From: a virus
Strand: one strand, 5' to 3'
Length of the DNA stretch: 29,234 nt
IMG/VR virus record: IMGVR_UViG_3300027749_000390
Span: 1-29,234 of that record
Under the pieces are notes generated by a model that was given only the letters and a program-made list of their open reading frames with translations, had not been told where the DNA came from and did no database searches. Below are positions 17,133-23,908 of the stretch, in pieces. Position 1 is the stretch's first letter; each line of letters begins with the position of its first letter. Both the position numbers and the translations under genes were made by a program.

Positions 17133-17480
17133 ATGGCTACAGGTTCTTTTGGTAGTGCTGGTTTAGGGCAACTTGGTCAAGACAAAAGTTATGCTACTGG
17201 AGGTGGTCCTTTAAGTGATGCTTTTTCTGGCGCTAAAGATATTTTATTGACCAAAGGAATTAAAGCCAGCGGACTTCAAGATTATTTAAATGGACTTGGC
17301 GGTAACACCGCTGTTCCACCACCTACTTCTACTCCTGTTGCTCCAATGGCTCCCGCTGCTCCAATGGCTCCTCCTGTTGCTCCTGTTATGAATATGGGTG
17401 CTGCCGATATGGGTGCAGGTGCTATGGAGTCAATTCTTCATCCAGAATTGGCAAGCACATTACTAACATCGTTGTTTTAA
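17133..17480 (+). CDS. Small Ala/Pro/Met-rich hypothetical protein
   Basis: This 115-aa protein is not recognised. Its first 60 residues (GSFGSAGLGQLGQDKS, SDAFSGAKDILLTKGIKASGL) are Gly/Ser-rich with a short amphipathic helix. Residues about 65-85 are a Pro/Ala/Met tract (PVAPMAPAAPMAPPVAP), and the C-terminus is a hydrophobic helix ending STLLTSLF. The start follows the same AGGATAAATYATG context as its neighbours at 15052 and 17492. Only 10-11 nt separate it from each flanking gene, so it sits in the same late operon. Most likely a small virion or ejection-complex subunit, but no domain supports that directly. Confidence 0.65.
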   Translation: MATGSFGSAGLGQLGQDKSYATGGGPLSDAFSGAKDILLTKGIKASGLQDYLNGLGGNTAVPPPTSTPVAPMAPAAPMAPPVAPVMNMGAADMGAGAMESILHPELASTLLTSLF

Positions 17481-17491
17481 TAGGATAAATC

Positions 17492-19039
17492 ATGGCAGAA
17501 CCACTAATCCCATTAACTCCTGTTGAAGACAACTTTCCCGCTATGGGGCCAGGTGTTGTTGCTGACACTTCTGCTCAATTTGGACAAGCAGTAGACAATC
17601 GTGATACTAAACAATTGCGTCAAATTGCCGCCAACAATGATGGCACTCCTATTGCAGATGCTGCAAATCACGTTGCAGAAGTAGTACATCGTGGCAATAA
17701 AGAATATAACGATACTTTTGGTCCAATTGAAAAGGCAGGTGGTCCAGCAACTCCAGAAGGTCGAGTAAAAATTGCAGATACCTGGAAAAACAATAGCCAA
17801 AATCCAAAGTACGGGGACGCTTTAATTGAGTTTGTTCTTGGAAATAAACAAGGTGCTCGTAAACTAATTACTGGTGGCACTCTTAGCACCAAGATTACTT
17901 ACGACAATGCTGGCAATCAATTGTTGGAAAACGTTGATGAAGTTGGAGATAAACATTCAGTAGTTGATCTTGCAACTGGCAAACAACTTTCCCCACAGGA
18001 ATATGCTGTTCGTAAAGGCGGTCAAGACAAACTGGCAGATACTCTTGGCTATCTTGCAGAAAAGAAAAACCTTGAAACAAATATTGCAGCAACAAATCTA
18101 ACTATTGACAAAGCTAACAAAGCATTAGCTGCTGCTCCTGCTCAAATGCAAATGAATCAAGAGTTTGGTGCATTGTTGTCTGATCTAAAAAACAGCGATT
18201 TGCCACCAGATGTACTGGCAAAAGTTGCTCAGTTTTCCACAAGTTCAATTGGCACTTCTCAAGCAAGAAGCCAAGCACTTACCAAACTTGGTCAATTGAT
18301 TAAAAGTGGTAGTGTGAAAGAGGGCGATCAAGTTGAAGCAGGTATGGCTGCTGGGCTTGGTATTGATGGTGCTGCTCACTTTAATGGCAAAGGCGGGATT
18401 ACACTTAGCAATGGTAAGAGTAAAAGTCTAAATGACCTTGCTCAAGATCAAAACAGCACAAACCTCAACAGTCAGATTGAACGCAATTATTCACAGACGC
18501 AAGAAGACCTGGCTAAGTACCTTAAAACAGGTGCATTGGCAGACAAGCCTGAACTGCAATTGAAGTTGAACAGGGCTCTTGAAGTGGCAAAAATGATTGC
18601 TCAAAAGCAAACAGAAGTGCCAGATCATCCGTTTAATGTTCCTACAGTGGGATTTGGTGTTACCGATGAATATGCTCGAGGTCGCATTCAAGCGGAACAA
18701 GGTTTACTTAACGCAAAAGCTAATGACGCATTTGGTAAATGGGCTGCTCAACAACTCAAAAACTACCCCAAAGATTCTGCTCCAAAACCAGCAGAACTTG
18801 AAGCTGCTTTTGCTAAAACTCCGTTGTATCAATCTTTAATCGCAGAATACTCAAACAGAGCAGATGCAATTTTAAAAGAACCCCGTAGTTTTGCAAAAAA
18901 TGTAAGTGTTGCTAACACTGGAATAGGAATGCCTGGTGGAGAAGCCGTTGCTCCTCCAACACCTGCTGCAAATGCACCAAAAAATACTGCTGGCAAAAAA
19001 CCTAGCCTTTCTGATTTGGCTTCTCAATTTAGGAAATAA
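17492..19039 (+). CDS. 515-aa helical virion-interior protein candidate
   Basis: I do not recognise a conserved enzymatic domain. The protein is mostly hydrophilic and helical (for example residues about 185-215, KKNLETNIAATNLTIDKANK, a probable coiled coil), with a globular-looking segment (residues about 90-180) holding LITGGTLSTKITYDNAGNQLLENVDE. The C-terminal 40 residues are Pro/Ala-rich then basic, ending SLSDLASQFRK. It lacks a signal peptide and clear membrane span. It lies between other low-complexity late genes, and such medium-sized helical proteins ahead of the lysis genes often are ejected internal proteins in podoviruses. That is inference. AGGATAAATC precedes the ATG. Confidence 0.65.
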   Translation: MAEPLIPLTPVEDNFPAMGPGVVADTSAQFGQAVDNRDTKQLRQIAANNDGTPIADAANHVAEVVHRGNKEYNDTFGPIEKAGGPATPEGRVKIADTWKNNSQNPKYGDALIEFVLGNKQGARKLITGGTLSTKITYDNAGNQLLENVDEVGDKHSVVDLATGKQLSPQEYAVRKGGQDKLADTLGYLAEKKNLETNIAATNLTIDKANKALAAAPAQMQMNQEFGALLSDLKNSDLPPDVLAKVAQFSTSSIGTSQARSQALTKLGQLIKSGSVKEGDQVEAGMAAGLGIDGAAHFNGKGGITLSNGKSKSLNDLAQDQNSTNLNSQIERNYSQTQEDLAKYLKTGALADKPELQLKLNRALEVAKMIAQKQTEVPDHPFNVPTVGFGVTDEYARGRIQAEQGLLNAKANDAFGKWAAQQLKNYPKDSAPKPAELEAAFAKTPLYQSLIAEYSNRADAILKEPRSFAKNVSVANTGIGMPGGEAVAPPTPAANAPKNTAGKKPSLSDLASQFRK

Positions 19040-19041
19040 TC

Positions 19042-20415
19042 ATGGCTTTTGACGAACAAGGTTTTAGAAAGGCTGCGGCTGCTGCTGGTTATAGCGCAGA
19101 TGAGATTGAATCTCATGTAGCCAAAGAAAAGCAGGGTGCAGAGCCTAAGTTGCCTGAAGCAAATACTTATGAAGACTTTGCTGGCAAAGAAATGGCAAAC
19201 CAGCCATCTGCTGCAAAACGTTTAGAGCAAAAAGCCTCTGAAGTTAATCCTGCAATTCCGTATTTGGGTGCTGCTGGTGTTGGTGCTTTGGGTGCTGCTG
19301 CTGCAATGGGTGCAGGTAAGAAAATCTACAATTCTTTAACCGACAAAATGGCAGCAGATGCTGCGGCTAAACAAGCAGAAGCAAAACGCATTGAGCCTGA
19401 GTTAAACGTTTCTAATAAGCCTGTACCTGGTGAACCTACATTTGATTTTTCACCTGTTAATACTCCTCCTGCGCCTCCAGCACCTCCAGCACCACAACCA
19501 AAGCCTACTGTTGAACAACTAAAACAGAAGCTAGGCGTTGCTCCTCCTGCTGAAGTCGCACCAGAAGTACCTTTAGAGCCTCCAAAACTATCTGAGTGGG
19601 CATCAAAAGGCCAATCTACAACTCCTCCAGAAGCACCTGTTCAACAAGCACCTGCTGCTCCTCCTGAAGCTGTTGCACCTCCTGTTGCACCAGCAGAGAC
19701 TGCACCCGTCAAACAGGCTCCTGCTACTCCGGAACCTTCTGCAAAAGCAGCAGTACCACCTCCTGTACAAGAGTTAAGAACCGGTACTGGTAAACCTGCG
19801 TTTGTTGGTCAAGGTCCTGAAAATCCCAAAAAGTTTAAAACAAAATATGATAGTGTTCACGATGTACCCAAAGGATACGCTTTTGTTCCAGGGGCAAATA
19901 CTATTGACACTGCAAGAAATACTCTTGGACAAGAAGTATATACAAAAGAGTTTACTAACAGAAATTTTCCTGCAACTAATGAAGAATCTGCAAAAATAAG
20001 TGAACAAATTAATCGTTCATTAGGCCGTCCTACTAATGAAGAATTAAAGGCACAAGGTGTTAAACCTCCATCAGGAACACCAGGAGTTGCAAAATTAATT
20101 GCTGGTAAACGAATAGTGCAAGTTGGTGGCATTGTTGGTGCATTGGTTGCAATACCTGATATTGCTAAAGCGGCAACTAAAGGGAATTATGCAGAAGCAG
20201 GATTACGAGCCGCAGATTTAGCTACCGATTACATTCCTGGCGTTAATGCTGCAAAAACATCATTGTCTGGAATGGGTCTTGGAGAAAGTCCTGAACAACT
20301 TAATGAATTTGGTAAAAGGCTAGAATATATTCAACGCACTGGCGGTGGACGAGGACTGCAAGGTTCTGCCGGTGGTGGTCAAGGTTTCCGTGGAATAGCA
20401 CCTCCAACCCGATAG
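19042..20415 (+). CDS. 457-aa protein with two hydrophobic helices and Pro/Ala linker
   Basis: The start follows TAGGAAATAATC, 2 nt after the preceding stop. The N-terminus (residues 1-30) is a small helical unit, FRKAAAAAGYSADEIESHVA. Residues about 72-92 form a Gly/Ala hydrophobic helix (PYLGAAGVGALGAAAAMGAG). Residues about 140-245 are a Pro/Ala/Val/Glu linker of PPAPPAPPAP type. Residues 250-350 look globular. Residues about 356-376 form a second hydrophobic stretch (IVQVGGIVGALVAIPDIAKA), and the tail is Gly-rich. Two membrane-compatible helices in a late non-lysis protein suggest an ejection protein that enters the host envelope. No family is recognised, so this stays inference. Confidence 0.62.
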   Translation: MAFDEQGFRKAAAAAGYSADEIESHVAKEKQGAEPKLPEANTYEDFAGKEMANQPSAAKRLEQKASEVNPAIPYLGAAGVGALGAAAAMGAGKKIYNSLTDKMAADAAAKQAEAKRIEPELNVSNKPVPGEPTFDFSPVNTPPAPPAPPAPQPKPTVEQLKQKLGVAPPAEVAPEVPLEPPKLSEWASKGQSTTPPEAPVQQAPAAPPEAVAPPVAPAETAPVKQAPATPEPSAKAAVPPPVQELRTGTGKPAFVGQGPENPKKFKTKYDSVHDVPKGYAFVPGANTIDTARNTLGQEVYTKEFTNRNFPATNEESAKISEQINRSLGRPTNEELKAQGVKPPSGTPGVAKLIAGKRIVQVGGIVGALVAIPDIAKAATKGNYAEAGLRAADLATDYIPGVNAAKTSLSGMGLGESPEQLNEFGKRLEYIQRTGGGRGLQGSAGGGQGFRGIAPPTR

Positions 20416-20423
20416 GACTTGAT

Positions 20424-20660
20424 ATGAGCCCAGAAGAACGTAAAGAATTAATTGTCGAGTTGATGGACCAACTCAAAACGGTTAATTCGTTGACCGATGA
20501 TGAGCAGCGTTGGGTCCGGATGGCAATAGAAAAAGAGGCTCAGTCTATTGCCCTTCGTAAAGCAATCATTGAAAAGACTTTGACTAGTCTGATCTGGATG
20601 ATTGTTGTTGGCATTGGTTACGTTTTTCTTGATTTCCTTCGGGATCATGGATTTAAGTAA
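20424..20660 (+). CDS. Small single-TM protein upstream of lysis genes
   Basis: The 78-aa protein starts after TAGGACTTGAT (AGGA with good spacing). It has a charged helical N-terminal half (ELIVELMDQLKTVN, DEQRWVRMAIEKEAQSIALR) and one hydrophobic membrane segment at residues about 53-71 (TSLIWMIVVGIGYVFLDFL), then a short polar end. No signal-peptidase or lipobox motif is evident. I recall similar phage proteins with a QRW-V-x-x-A-I and R-K-A-I-I-E-K-T core near lysis cassettes, always of unassigned function. It could be a holin, antiholin or other membrane effector; the sequence alone does not decide. Confidence 0.65.
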   Translation: MSPEERKELIVELMDQLKTVNSLTDDEQRWVRMAIEKEAQSIALRKAIIEKTLTSLIWMIVVGIGYVFLDFLRDHGFK

Positions 20661-20823
20661 CCAGATTGCTTCTGGTGAAAATCCCTGGCCCAACACTCAG
20701 CAAAAAATAGAACTAGTTTGTAAAGAATTAAAGCCCGATCAAAAGATTGGAGTAAACGAATTTGTAAAGGATGGCAAACTTTGCCAATGGACACTGGTAC
20801 TGAAACATGAGCCCAAGAAGTGA
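20647..20823 (+). CDS. 58-aa hypothetical protein in the lysis region
   Basis: ATG 20647 lies inside the end of the previous gene (14-nt overlap) and the stop overlaps the next start (GTGA), so this short frame is part of the coupled chain. An upstream TTG at 20602 is open too but would overlap much more. The product has KIELVCKELKPDQKIGVNEFVKDGKLCQWTL with two Cys and alternating charge, and no membrane helix. The Shine-Dalgarno sequence is poor (CGGGATC), consistent with translational coupling. I do not recognise the family. A lysis or envelope role is only suggested by its neighbours. Confidence 0.55.
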   Translation: MDLSNQIASGENPWPNTQQKIELVCKELKPDQKIGVNEFVKDGKLCQWTLVLKHEPKK

Positions 20824-21314
20824 TAGACCCCATCAGCATTACAGTGGCATTTGCTACGGCACAAGCCGTGGTCAAGCACATCAAGGATGCTGTGGCCTTG
20901 GGGAAGGATGTAAAGTCACTATATGGGCAATTCTCTGCCTTCTACACAGCAGCGGACCAAGTTCACTCGGCATCAACTAAAGCCCGAATAGCTGACCTAC
21001 AAAAAACAGATGCACAAATAAACGCAGAATCCCTCAAGATAGCAATGGCCTCCAAAGCCTTGCGAGACCATGAAAGAGAGTTAAAGGATTTGTTGTTTAT
21101 GACCGGTAATGCTCCGGTCTGGGAAGAGATGATGGCAGAGCGAGTCCGTATGCACAAAGAACGGGCCGAAATGGAACGTGTAATGGAAGAGAAGAAGCAG
21201 AAGGACAAAGAGGCATTTGGTGAGGCAATAATGAATGCCTTGTTATTTGTTGCTGGTATAGCGGTATTGGTCCCTCTGGGTGGTTTGGCATGGCAGTTTT
21301 TGATTGAGAGGTAA
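20820..21314 (+). CDS. Helical protein with C-terminal membrane anchor, lysis region
   Basis: The GTG start at 20820 overlaps the previous stop (GTGA). The 164-aa product begins MIDPISITVAFATAQAVVKHIKDAVALGKD, then a long charged helical region (AESLKIAMASKALRDHERELKDL, MAERVRMHKERAEMERVMEEKKQKDKE, a probable coiled coil), and ends with one transmembrane helix (residues about 142-160, LLFVAGIAVLVPLGGLAWQFLI). I recall this architecture from phage proteins next to holins, but its role is not established. It could be an antiholin, a holin partner or a spanin-like component. It lacks the lipobox expected of an o-spanin, and its membrane segment is C-terminal, unlike an i-spanin. Confidence 0.68.
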   Translation: MIDPISITVAFATAQAVVKHIKDAVALGKDVKSLYGQFSAFYTAADQVHSASTKARIADLQKTDAQINAESLKIAMASKALRDHERELKDLLFMTGNAPVWEEMMAERVRMHKERAEMERVMEEKKQKDKEAFGEAIMNALLFVAGIAVLVPLGGLAWQFLIER

Positions 21315-21316
21315 CT

Positions 21317-21811
21317 ATGTTTGAGATACTTTCTGGCGGTATTTTTGGCTCATTGCTTGGTGGCATATTTCGTTTAGCCCCTGAAGTCCTGAAGTGGTTG
21401 GACAAAAAGGATGAACGAGCCCATGAGTTGTTAATGTTTGGTCAGCAATGCCAACTGGAAACTCTTCGTGGTCAACAGAAGCTGGCAGAGATTGGAGCCC
21501 AACGGGAGGCCACTGTAGACGCAGGGGTGATGAATGCCTTCAATTCAGCCATAGAACAGCAGACAGAGATGGTTAAAGCTGCTGGTGGATGGGTAGCCAG
21601 CCTATCCGCTTCTGTGCGTCCTATCGTTACTTACTGGATTTTGTTTATCTGGTCTTTTATCCACGTTTGGTTTGCGTGGAATTCCTGGTTGTTGGGTGAT
21701 CCACCTGCCGTAGTGTTCAATTTGATGATGTCCGGAGACTTTGCTGCTCTGGTTTCCGGTACGTTGAACTACTGGTTCCTTGATCGTACATTGTCTAAAC
21801 GTGGACTATGA
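21317..21811 (+). CDS. Holin, 3-TM family resembling GTA-type holins
   Basis: The 164-aa protein has a Gly-rich N-terminal hydrophobic segment (ILSGGIFGSLLGGIF), a charged helix (LKWLDKKDERAHELL, LRGQQKLAEIGAQREA), then the S-V-R-P turn near residue 100 followed by a transmembrane helix (IVTYWILFIWSFIHVWFAW) and a last hydrophobic region (AALVSGTLNYWFLDRTLSKR). The order (amphipathic start, E/Q-rich middle, S-x-RP then membrane helices) fits the 3-TM holin family of GTA and phages. A holin would permeabilise the inner membrane to release lysozyme. The next gene is a GH24 lysozyme starting in this gene's end (ATGA), which supports the assignment. Confidence 0.75.
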   Translation: MFEILSGGIFGSLLGGIFRLAPEVLKWLDKKDERAHELLMFGQQCQLETLRGQQKLAEIGAQREATVDAGVMNAFNSAIEQQTEMVKAAGGWVASLSASVRPIVTYWILFIWSFIHVWFAWNSWLLGDPPAVVFNLMMSGDFAALVSGTLNYWFLDRTLSKRGL

Positions 21812-22248
21812 AACTCGACATAGCAGCAGCACTGTGTAAGCAGTTTGAGGGGTTTAGAAGTAAGCCCTATCTCTGCCCTGCTGGTATACCCACAATTGGG
21901 TATGGTAGTACCTATTATGGGAATGGTGCAAAGGTTACGCTATCCGATGAACCGATTAGTGAAACCATTGCTGAAGCATTACTGCTCCACGAACTGCAAT
22001 TTACTTACCTTCCAGGGGTGTTGCGTAATTGCCCTATTTTGTTAACAGATGAGCGTAAGTGTAATGCCATCATAGACTTCTGTTATAACCTCGGAGTTGG
22101 CAGACTCCAAACCAGTACATTGAAGCGAAAAATCAATGAGCAAGACTGGGAAGCCGCCAAGGAACAATTGTTATTGTGGAACAAAGGCGGTGGCAAAGTC
22201 CTTCCAGGATTAGACAAACGCCGAAAAGCAGAAGCCCTGCTCCTATAA
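21808..22248 (+). CDS. GH24 lysozyme (endolysin, muramidase)
   Basis: The 146-aa protein hydrolyses the N-acetylmuramic acid to N-acetylglucosamine bond of peptidoglycan. The family's catalytic pattern E-x8-(D/C)-x5-T is exact: Glu14 in QFEGFR, Cys23, and Thr29 in PAGIPTIGYGS. The C-terminal part has FCYNLGVGRLQTSTLKRKIN and W-N-K-GGG-x-x-LPGL-x-x-RR-x-AE, typical of phage GH24 enzymes, and the length matches P22-type lysozymes. Having Cys at the central position is a known variant. There is no N-terminal signal or SAR anchor, so export depends on the holin encoded just before. It starts in the ATGA overlap with the holin gene. Confidence 0.93.
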   Translation: MKLDIAAALCKQFEGFRSKPYLCPAGIPTIGYGSTYYGNGAKVTLSDEPISETIAEALLLHELQFTYLPGVLRNCPILLTDERKCNAIIDFCYNLGVGRLQTSTLKRKINEQDWEAAKEQLLLWNKGGGKVLPGLDKRRKAEALLL

Positions 22249-22256
22249 GGATTTGT

Positions 22257-23210
22257 ATGATTTCTGAAGAACAGTTTTTGGAATCTTGGAATAGATTAAA
22301 GTCTGCAAAGTTAGTGGCAGACGAACTGGGCGTTACGGAAAGAGCAGTGCATGGAAGACGTAGGAGACAAGAAGAAAAGCATGGCAACGTTTTACCAATA
22401 AACGATCAACGTTGGGTTTACCGGCAGCATATCTTTCCGACTGCATTGGATTTGGGGATAGAAAATGGCACAGTCATCGTTTTTTCGGACGCTCACTTTT
22501 GGCCTGGTATTCGTTCAACGGCATTTAAAGCGCTGTTATATGCAATTGAAACGTATGCCCCCAAAGCAGTTATTTGTAATGGGGATGCCTTTGATGGCGC
22601 TGCTATATCTCGTCACCCGCCTATGGGTTGGGAAAACCTTCCATCTGTAATCCAAGAGTTAAATACTTGCAAAGAAATGCTGGGGGAGGTGTCAGAAACT
22701 GCCAAACAAGCCAGACGAAATGTAAAGCTAATTTGGACATTGGGTAACCATGATGCGAGATTTGCTGCGAGATTGGCATCCAATGCACCACAGTATGTTC
22801 AGACCCCAGGATTTAAACTGGAGGACCACTTTGAGCAATGGAAGTTTGCCTGGTCGGTGTGGTTGACCAAGGAAGTAATTGTCAAACATCGGTACAAAGG
22901 CGGGGTTCATGCCACCCACAACAACACTGTTGGAGCCGGTACAAGCATCGTTACAGGCCATCTACATAGCCTGAAGGTCACTCCTTATGCTGATTACAAC
23001 GGAAACCGATTTGGGGTGGATACAGGCACTTTGGCAGACCCTTATGGTCCACAGTTTTCGTACTCAGAACACAATCCGCTAAACCATCGTTCGGGATTTG
23101 CCTTACTTACGTTTAAAGATGGTCAATTGTTGTGGCCTGAACTGTTTCATGTTTGGGCCAAAGACCAGGTTGAGTTTAGGGGTGAGGTAATAAAAGTAGG
23201 CGGTTATTAG
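22257..23210 (+). CDS. Metallophosphoesterase with N-terminal helix-turn-helix
   Basis: ATG 22257 follows AAGGA with a short spacer, 8 nt after the lysozyme stop; upstream in-frame codons overlap the lysozyme gene and are not used. Residues 1-42 form an HTH-like unit (FLESWNRLKSAKLVADELGV then TERAVHGRRRRQEE). The rest is a calcineurin-like metallophosphoesterase with all metal motifs: D78-x-H80, G109-D110, GNHD 163-166, His218 in GGVHATH, and GHLH 234-237. The final residue is 317. Such phage enzymes are usually called nucleases or phosphodiesterases without a defined substrate. It is the last late gene, followed by a hairpin that includes its stop codon. Confidence 0.85.
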   Translation: MISEEQFLESWNRLKSAKLVADELGVTERAVHGRRRRQEEKHGNVLPINDQRWVYRQHIFPTALDLGIENGTVIVFSDAHFWPGIRSTAFKALLYAIETYAPKAVICNGDAFDGAAISRHPPMGWENLPSVIQELNTCKEMLGEVSETAKQARRNVKLIWTLGNHDARFAARLASNAPQYVQTPGFKLEDHFEQWKFAWSVWLTKEVIVKHRYKGGVHATHNNTVGAGTSIVTGHLHSLKVTPYADYNGNRFGVDTGTLADPYGPQFSYSEHNPLNHRSGFALLTFKDGQLLWPELFHVWAKDQVEFRGEVIKVGGY

Positions 23211-23215
23211 CCGCC
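23199..23215. terminator. GC-rich hairpin at the convergent junction
   Basis: GGCGG pairs with CCGCC and the stem continues with a G-T wobble and a T-A pair, leaving a 3-nt loop. The stem overlaps the metallophosphoesterase stop codon TAG. Neither side has a long T tract, although the minus strand reads TACTTTTATT after it. It could be a weak terminator for the plus operon or for both converging transcripts. Confidence 0.5.
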
Positions 23216-23232
23216 CACTCTTATGGACAAAA

Positions 23233-23448
23233 TTAAAACTCGTATTCAATTTCGTCTTCGCACTCGTACCAGTCGTCCGACTCTTCGTCGTACCAGTACC
23301 ACACATCATTTTCCTCATCGAACCAATACGCCGTACCTTCGTCGTCGTACTCGTACTCTTCTTCGACTTCTTCGTCTTCAATGATCTCTTCAAAACCCAT
23401 TAGATCAAGCAAGTCCTCGAAATCAAAAACAATAGCAAACGTATACAT
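23233..23448 (-). CDS. Extremely acidic aromatic 71-aa protein (DNA-mimic candidate)
   Basis: ATG at 23448 follows GGGAG five nt upstream; longer in-frame forms extend into a stem-loop and are less likely. By my count the 71-aa product has 32 Asp/Glu residues and no Lys, Arg or His. The first third is a short hydrophobic helix (MYTFAIVFDFEDLLDLMGF). The rest is acidic runs and Trp/Tyr repeats (YWFDEENDVWYWYDEE, then SDDWYECEDE), with a W-x-x-DEE spacing. Acidic composition without basic residues is typical of DNA-mimic proteins that block restriction or repair enzymes, but similar acidic-aromatic proteins in phages have no proven role. It is the last gene of the minus operon. Confidence 0.7.
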   Translation of the reverse strand: MYTFAIVFDFEDLLDLMGFEEIIEDEEVEEEYEYDDEGTAYWFDEENDVWYWYDEESDDWYECEDEIEYEF

Positions 23449-23461
23449 AAAAACTCCCAAA

Positions 23462-23492
23462 ATGTGGTTACAGCAAGTCGCTGCACCCACAT
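23462..23492 (-). promoter_or_regulatory. Stem-loop in the leader of the acidic gene
   Basis: On the minus strand ATGTGG pairs with CCACAT, then a G-A mismatch, then TGCAGC pairs with GCTGTA (one G-U), around the loop GACTT. This 31-nt element is followed by TTT and then GGGAG-TTTTT-ATG of the acidic gene. It may act as a partial terminator between the upstream genes and the acidic gene, or a processing or translational-control hairpin. Confidence 0.6.
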
Positions 23493-23498
23493 CCTAGC

Positions 23499-23666
23499 CT
23501 ATTCTTTTGCGGTTTCCATGTCAGACAATAAGTCCTTTATAGCCAGCAAACATAGTTTTATACGTTGTAATTCTTCCTGCTGTTCTTGCATACGAATATA
23601 TGAATCTTTGCAGAAATTAGCCAAGTTTTCGTTGGACCAAGCACCAAAATTGGGCAAATCATTCAT
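23499..23666 (-). CDS. Small helical 55-aa protein
   Basis: This short frame begins ATG at 23666, sharing TAATG with the stop of the upstream gene, with AGGA seven nt before it; the stop is TAG. The product is MNDLPNFGAWSNENLANFC followed by a helical, probably coiled-coil segment (MQEQQEELQRIKLCLLAIKD). It has no membrane helix. Length is typical for the micro-genes of this block. I do not recognise a family. Translational coupling and the good Shine-Dalgarno site support it as a real gene. An overlapping plus-strand ORF is less likely because the strand's whole gene order here is minus. Confidence 0.65.
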   Translation of the reverse strand: MNDLPNFGAWSNENLANFCKDSYIRMQEQQEELQRIKLCLLAIKDLLSDMETAKE

Positions 23667-23908
23667 TACGTTTTCCTATTCGGTTTAGGACAGTTCTCCG
23701 GTATGTTGGCAACACACCATACTGCCTGTTCTCGTAATCCCTGTCGTGCTTCAAGCCATCTGTCTATGTAGACATCAGGCATAGAGGTTAATGCGTTTCT
23801 AATTGAATCCTTGTTGAGTTTAAGTAATTCGCCTATTTCATTTGCTGTCAGGCCATCTTCGTGCTGTTTAAGCACATTTCTGATGTCTGGATGCCTCGAT
23901 TTGCTCAA
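23666..23908 (-). CDS. Small winged-helix / HTH DNA-binding protein
   Basis: The 80-aa protein uses TTG at 23908, supported by AAGGA 8 nt upstream. Residues about 12-40 form a helix-turn-helix: VLKQHEDGLTANEIGELLKL then NKDSIRNALTSM. The segment PDVYIDRW and the ending VWCVANIPENCPKP resemble a small family found in Burkholderiales-associated phages (recalled, not searched). It overlaps the upstream gene by 41 nt, more than its neighbours. It may be a regulator of phage or host promoters. The late position in the operon and small size fit an accessory regulator. Other targets are possible. Confidence 0.72.
   Translation of the reverse strand: MSKSRHPDIRNVLKQHEDGLTANEIGELLKLNKDSIRNALTSMPDVYIDRWLEARQGLREQAVWCVANIPENCPKPNRKT

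Noticed and set aside
23464-23688. Plus-strand frame of 74 codons in the small-gene region
   Set aside because: It is Ser/Cys/Ile-rich without a ribosome-binding site and lies opposite a better-supported minus-strand gene and hairpin.
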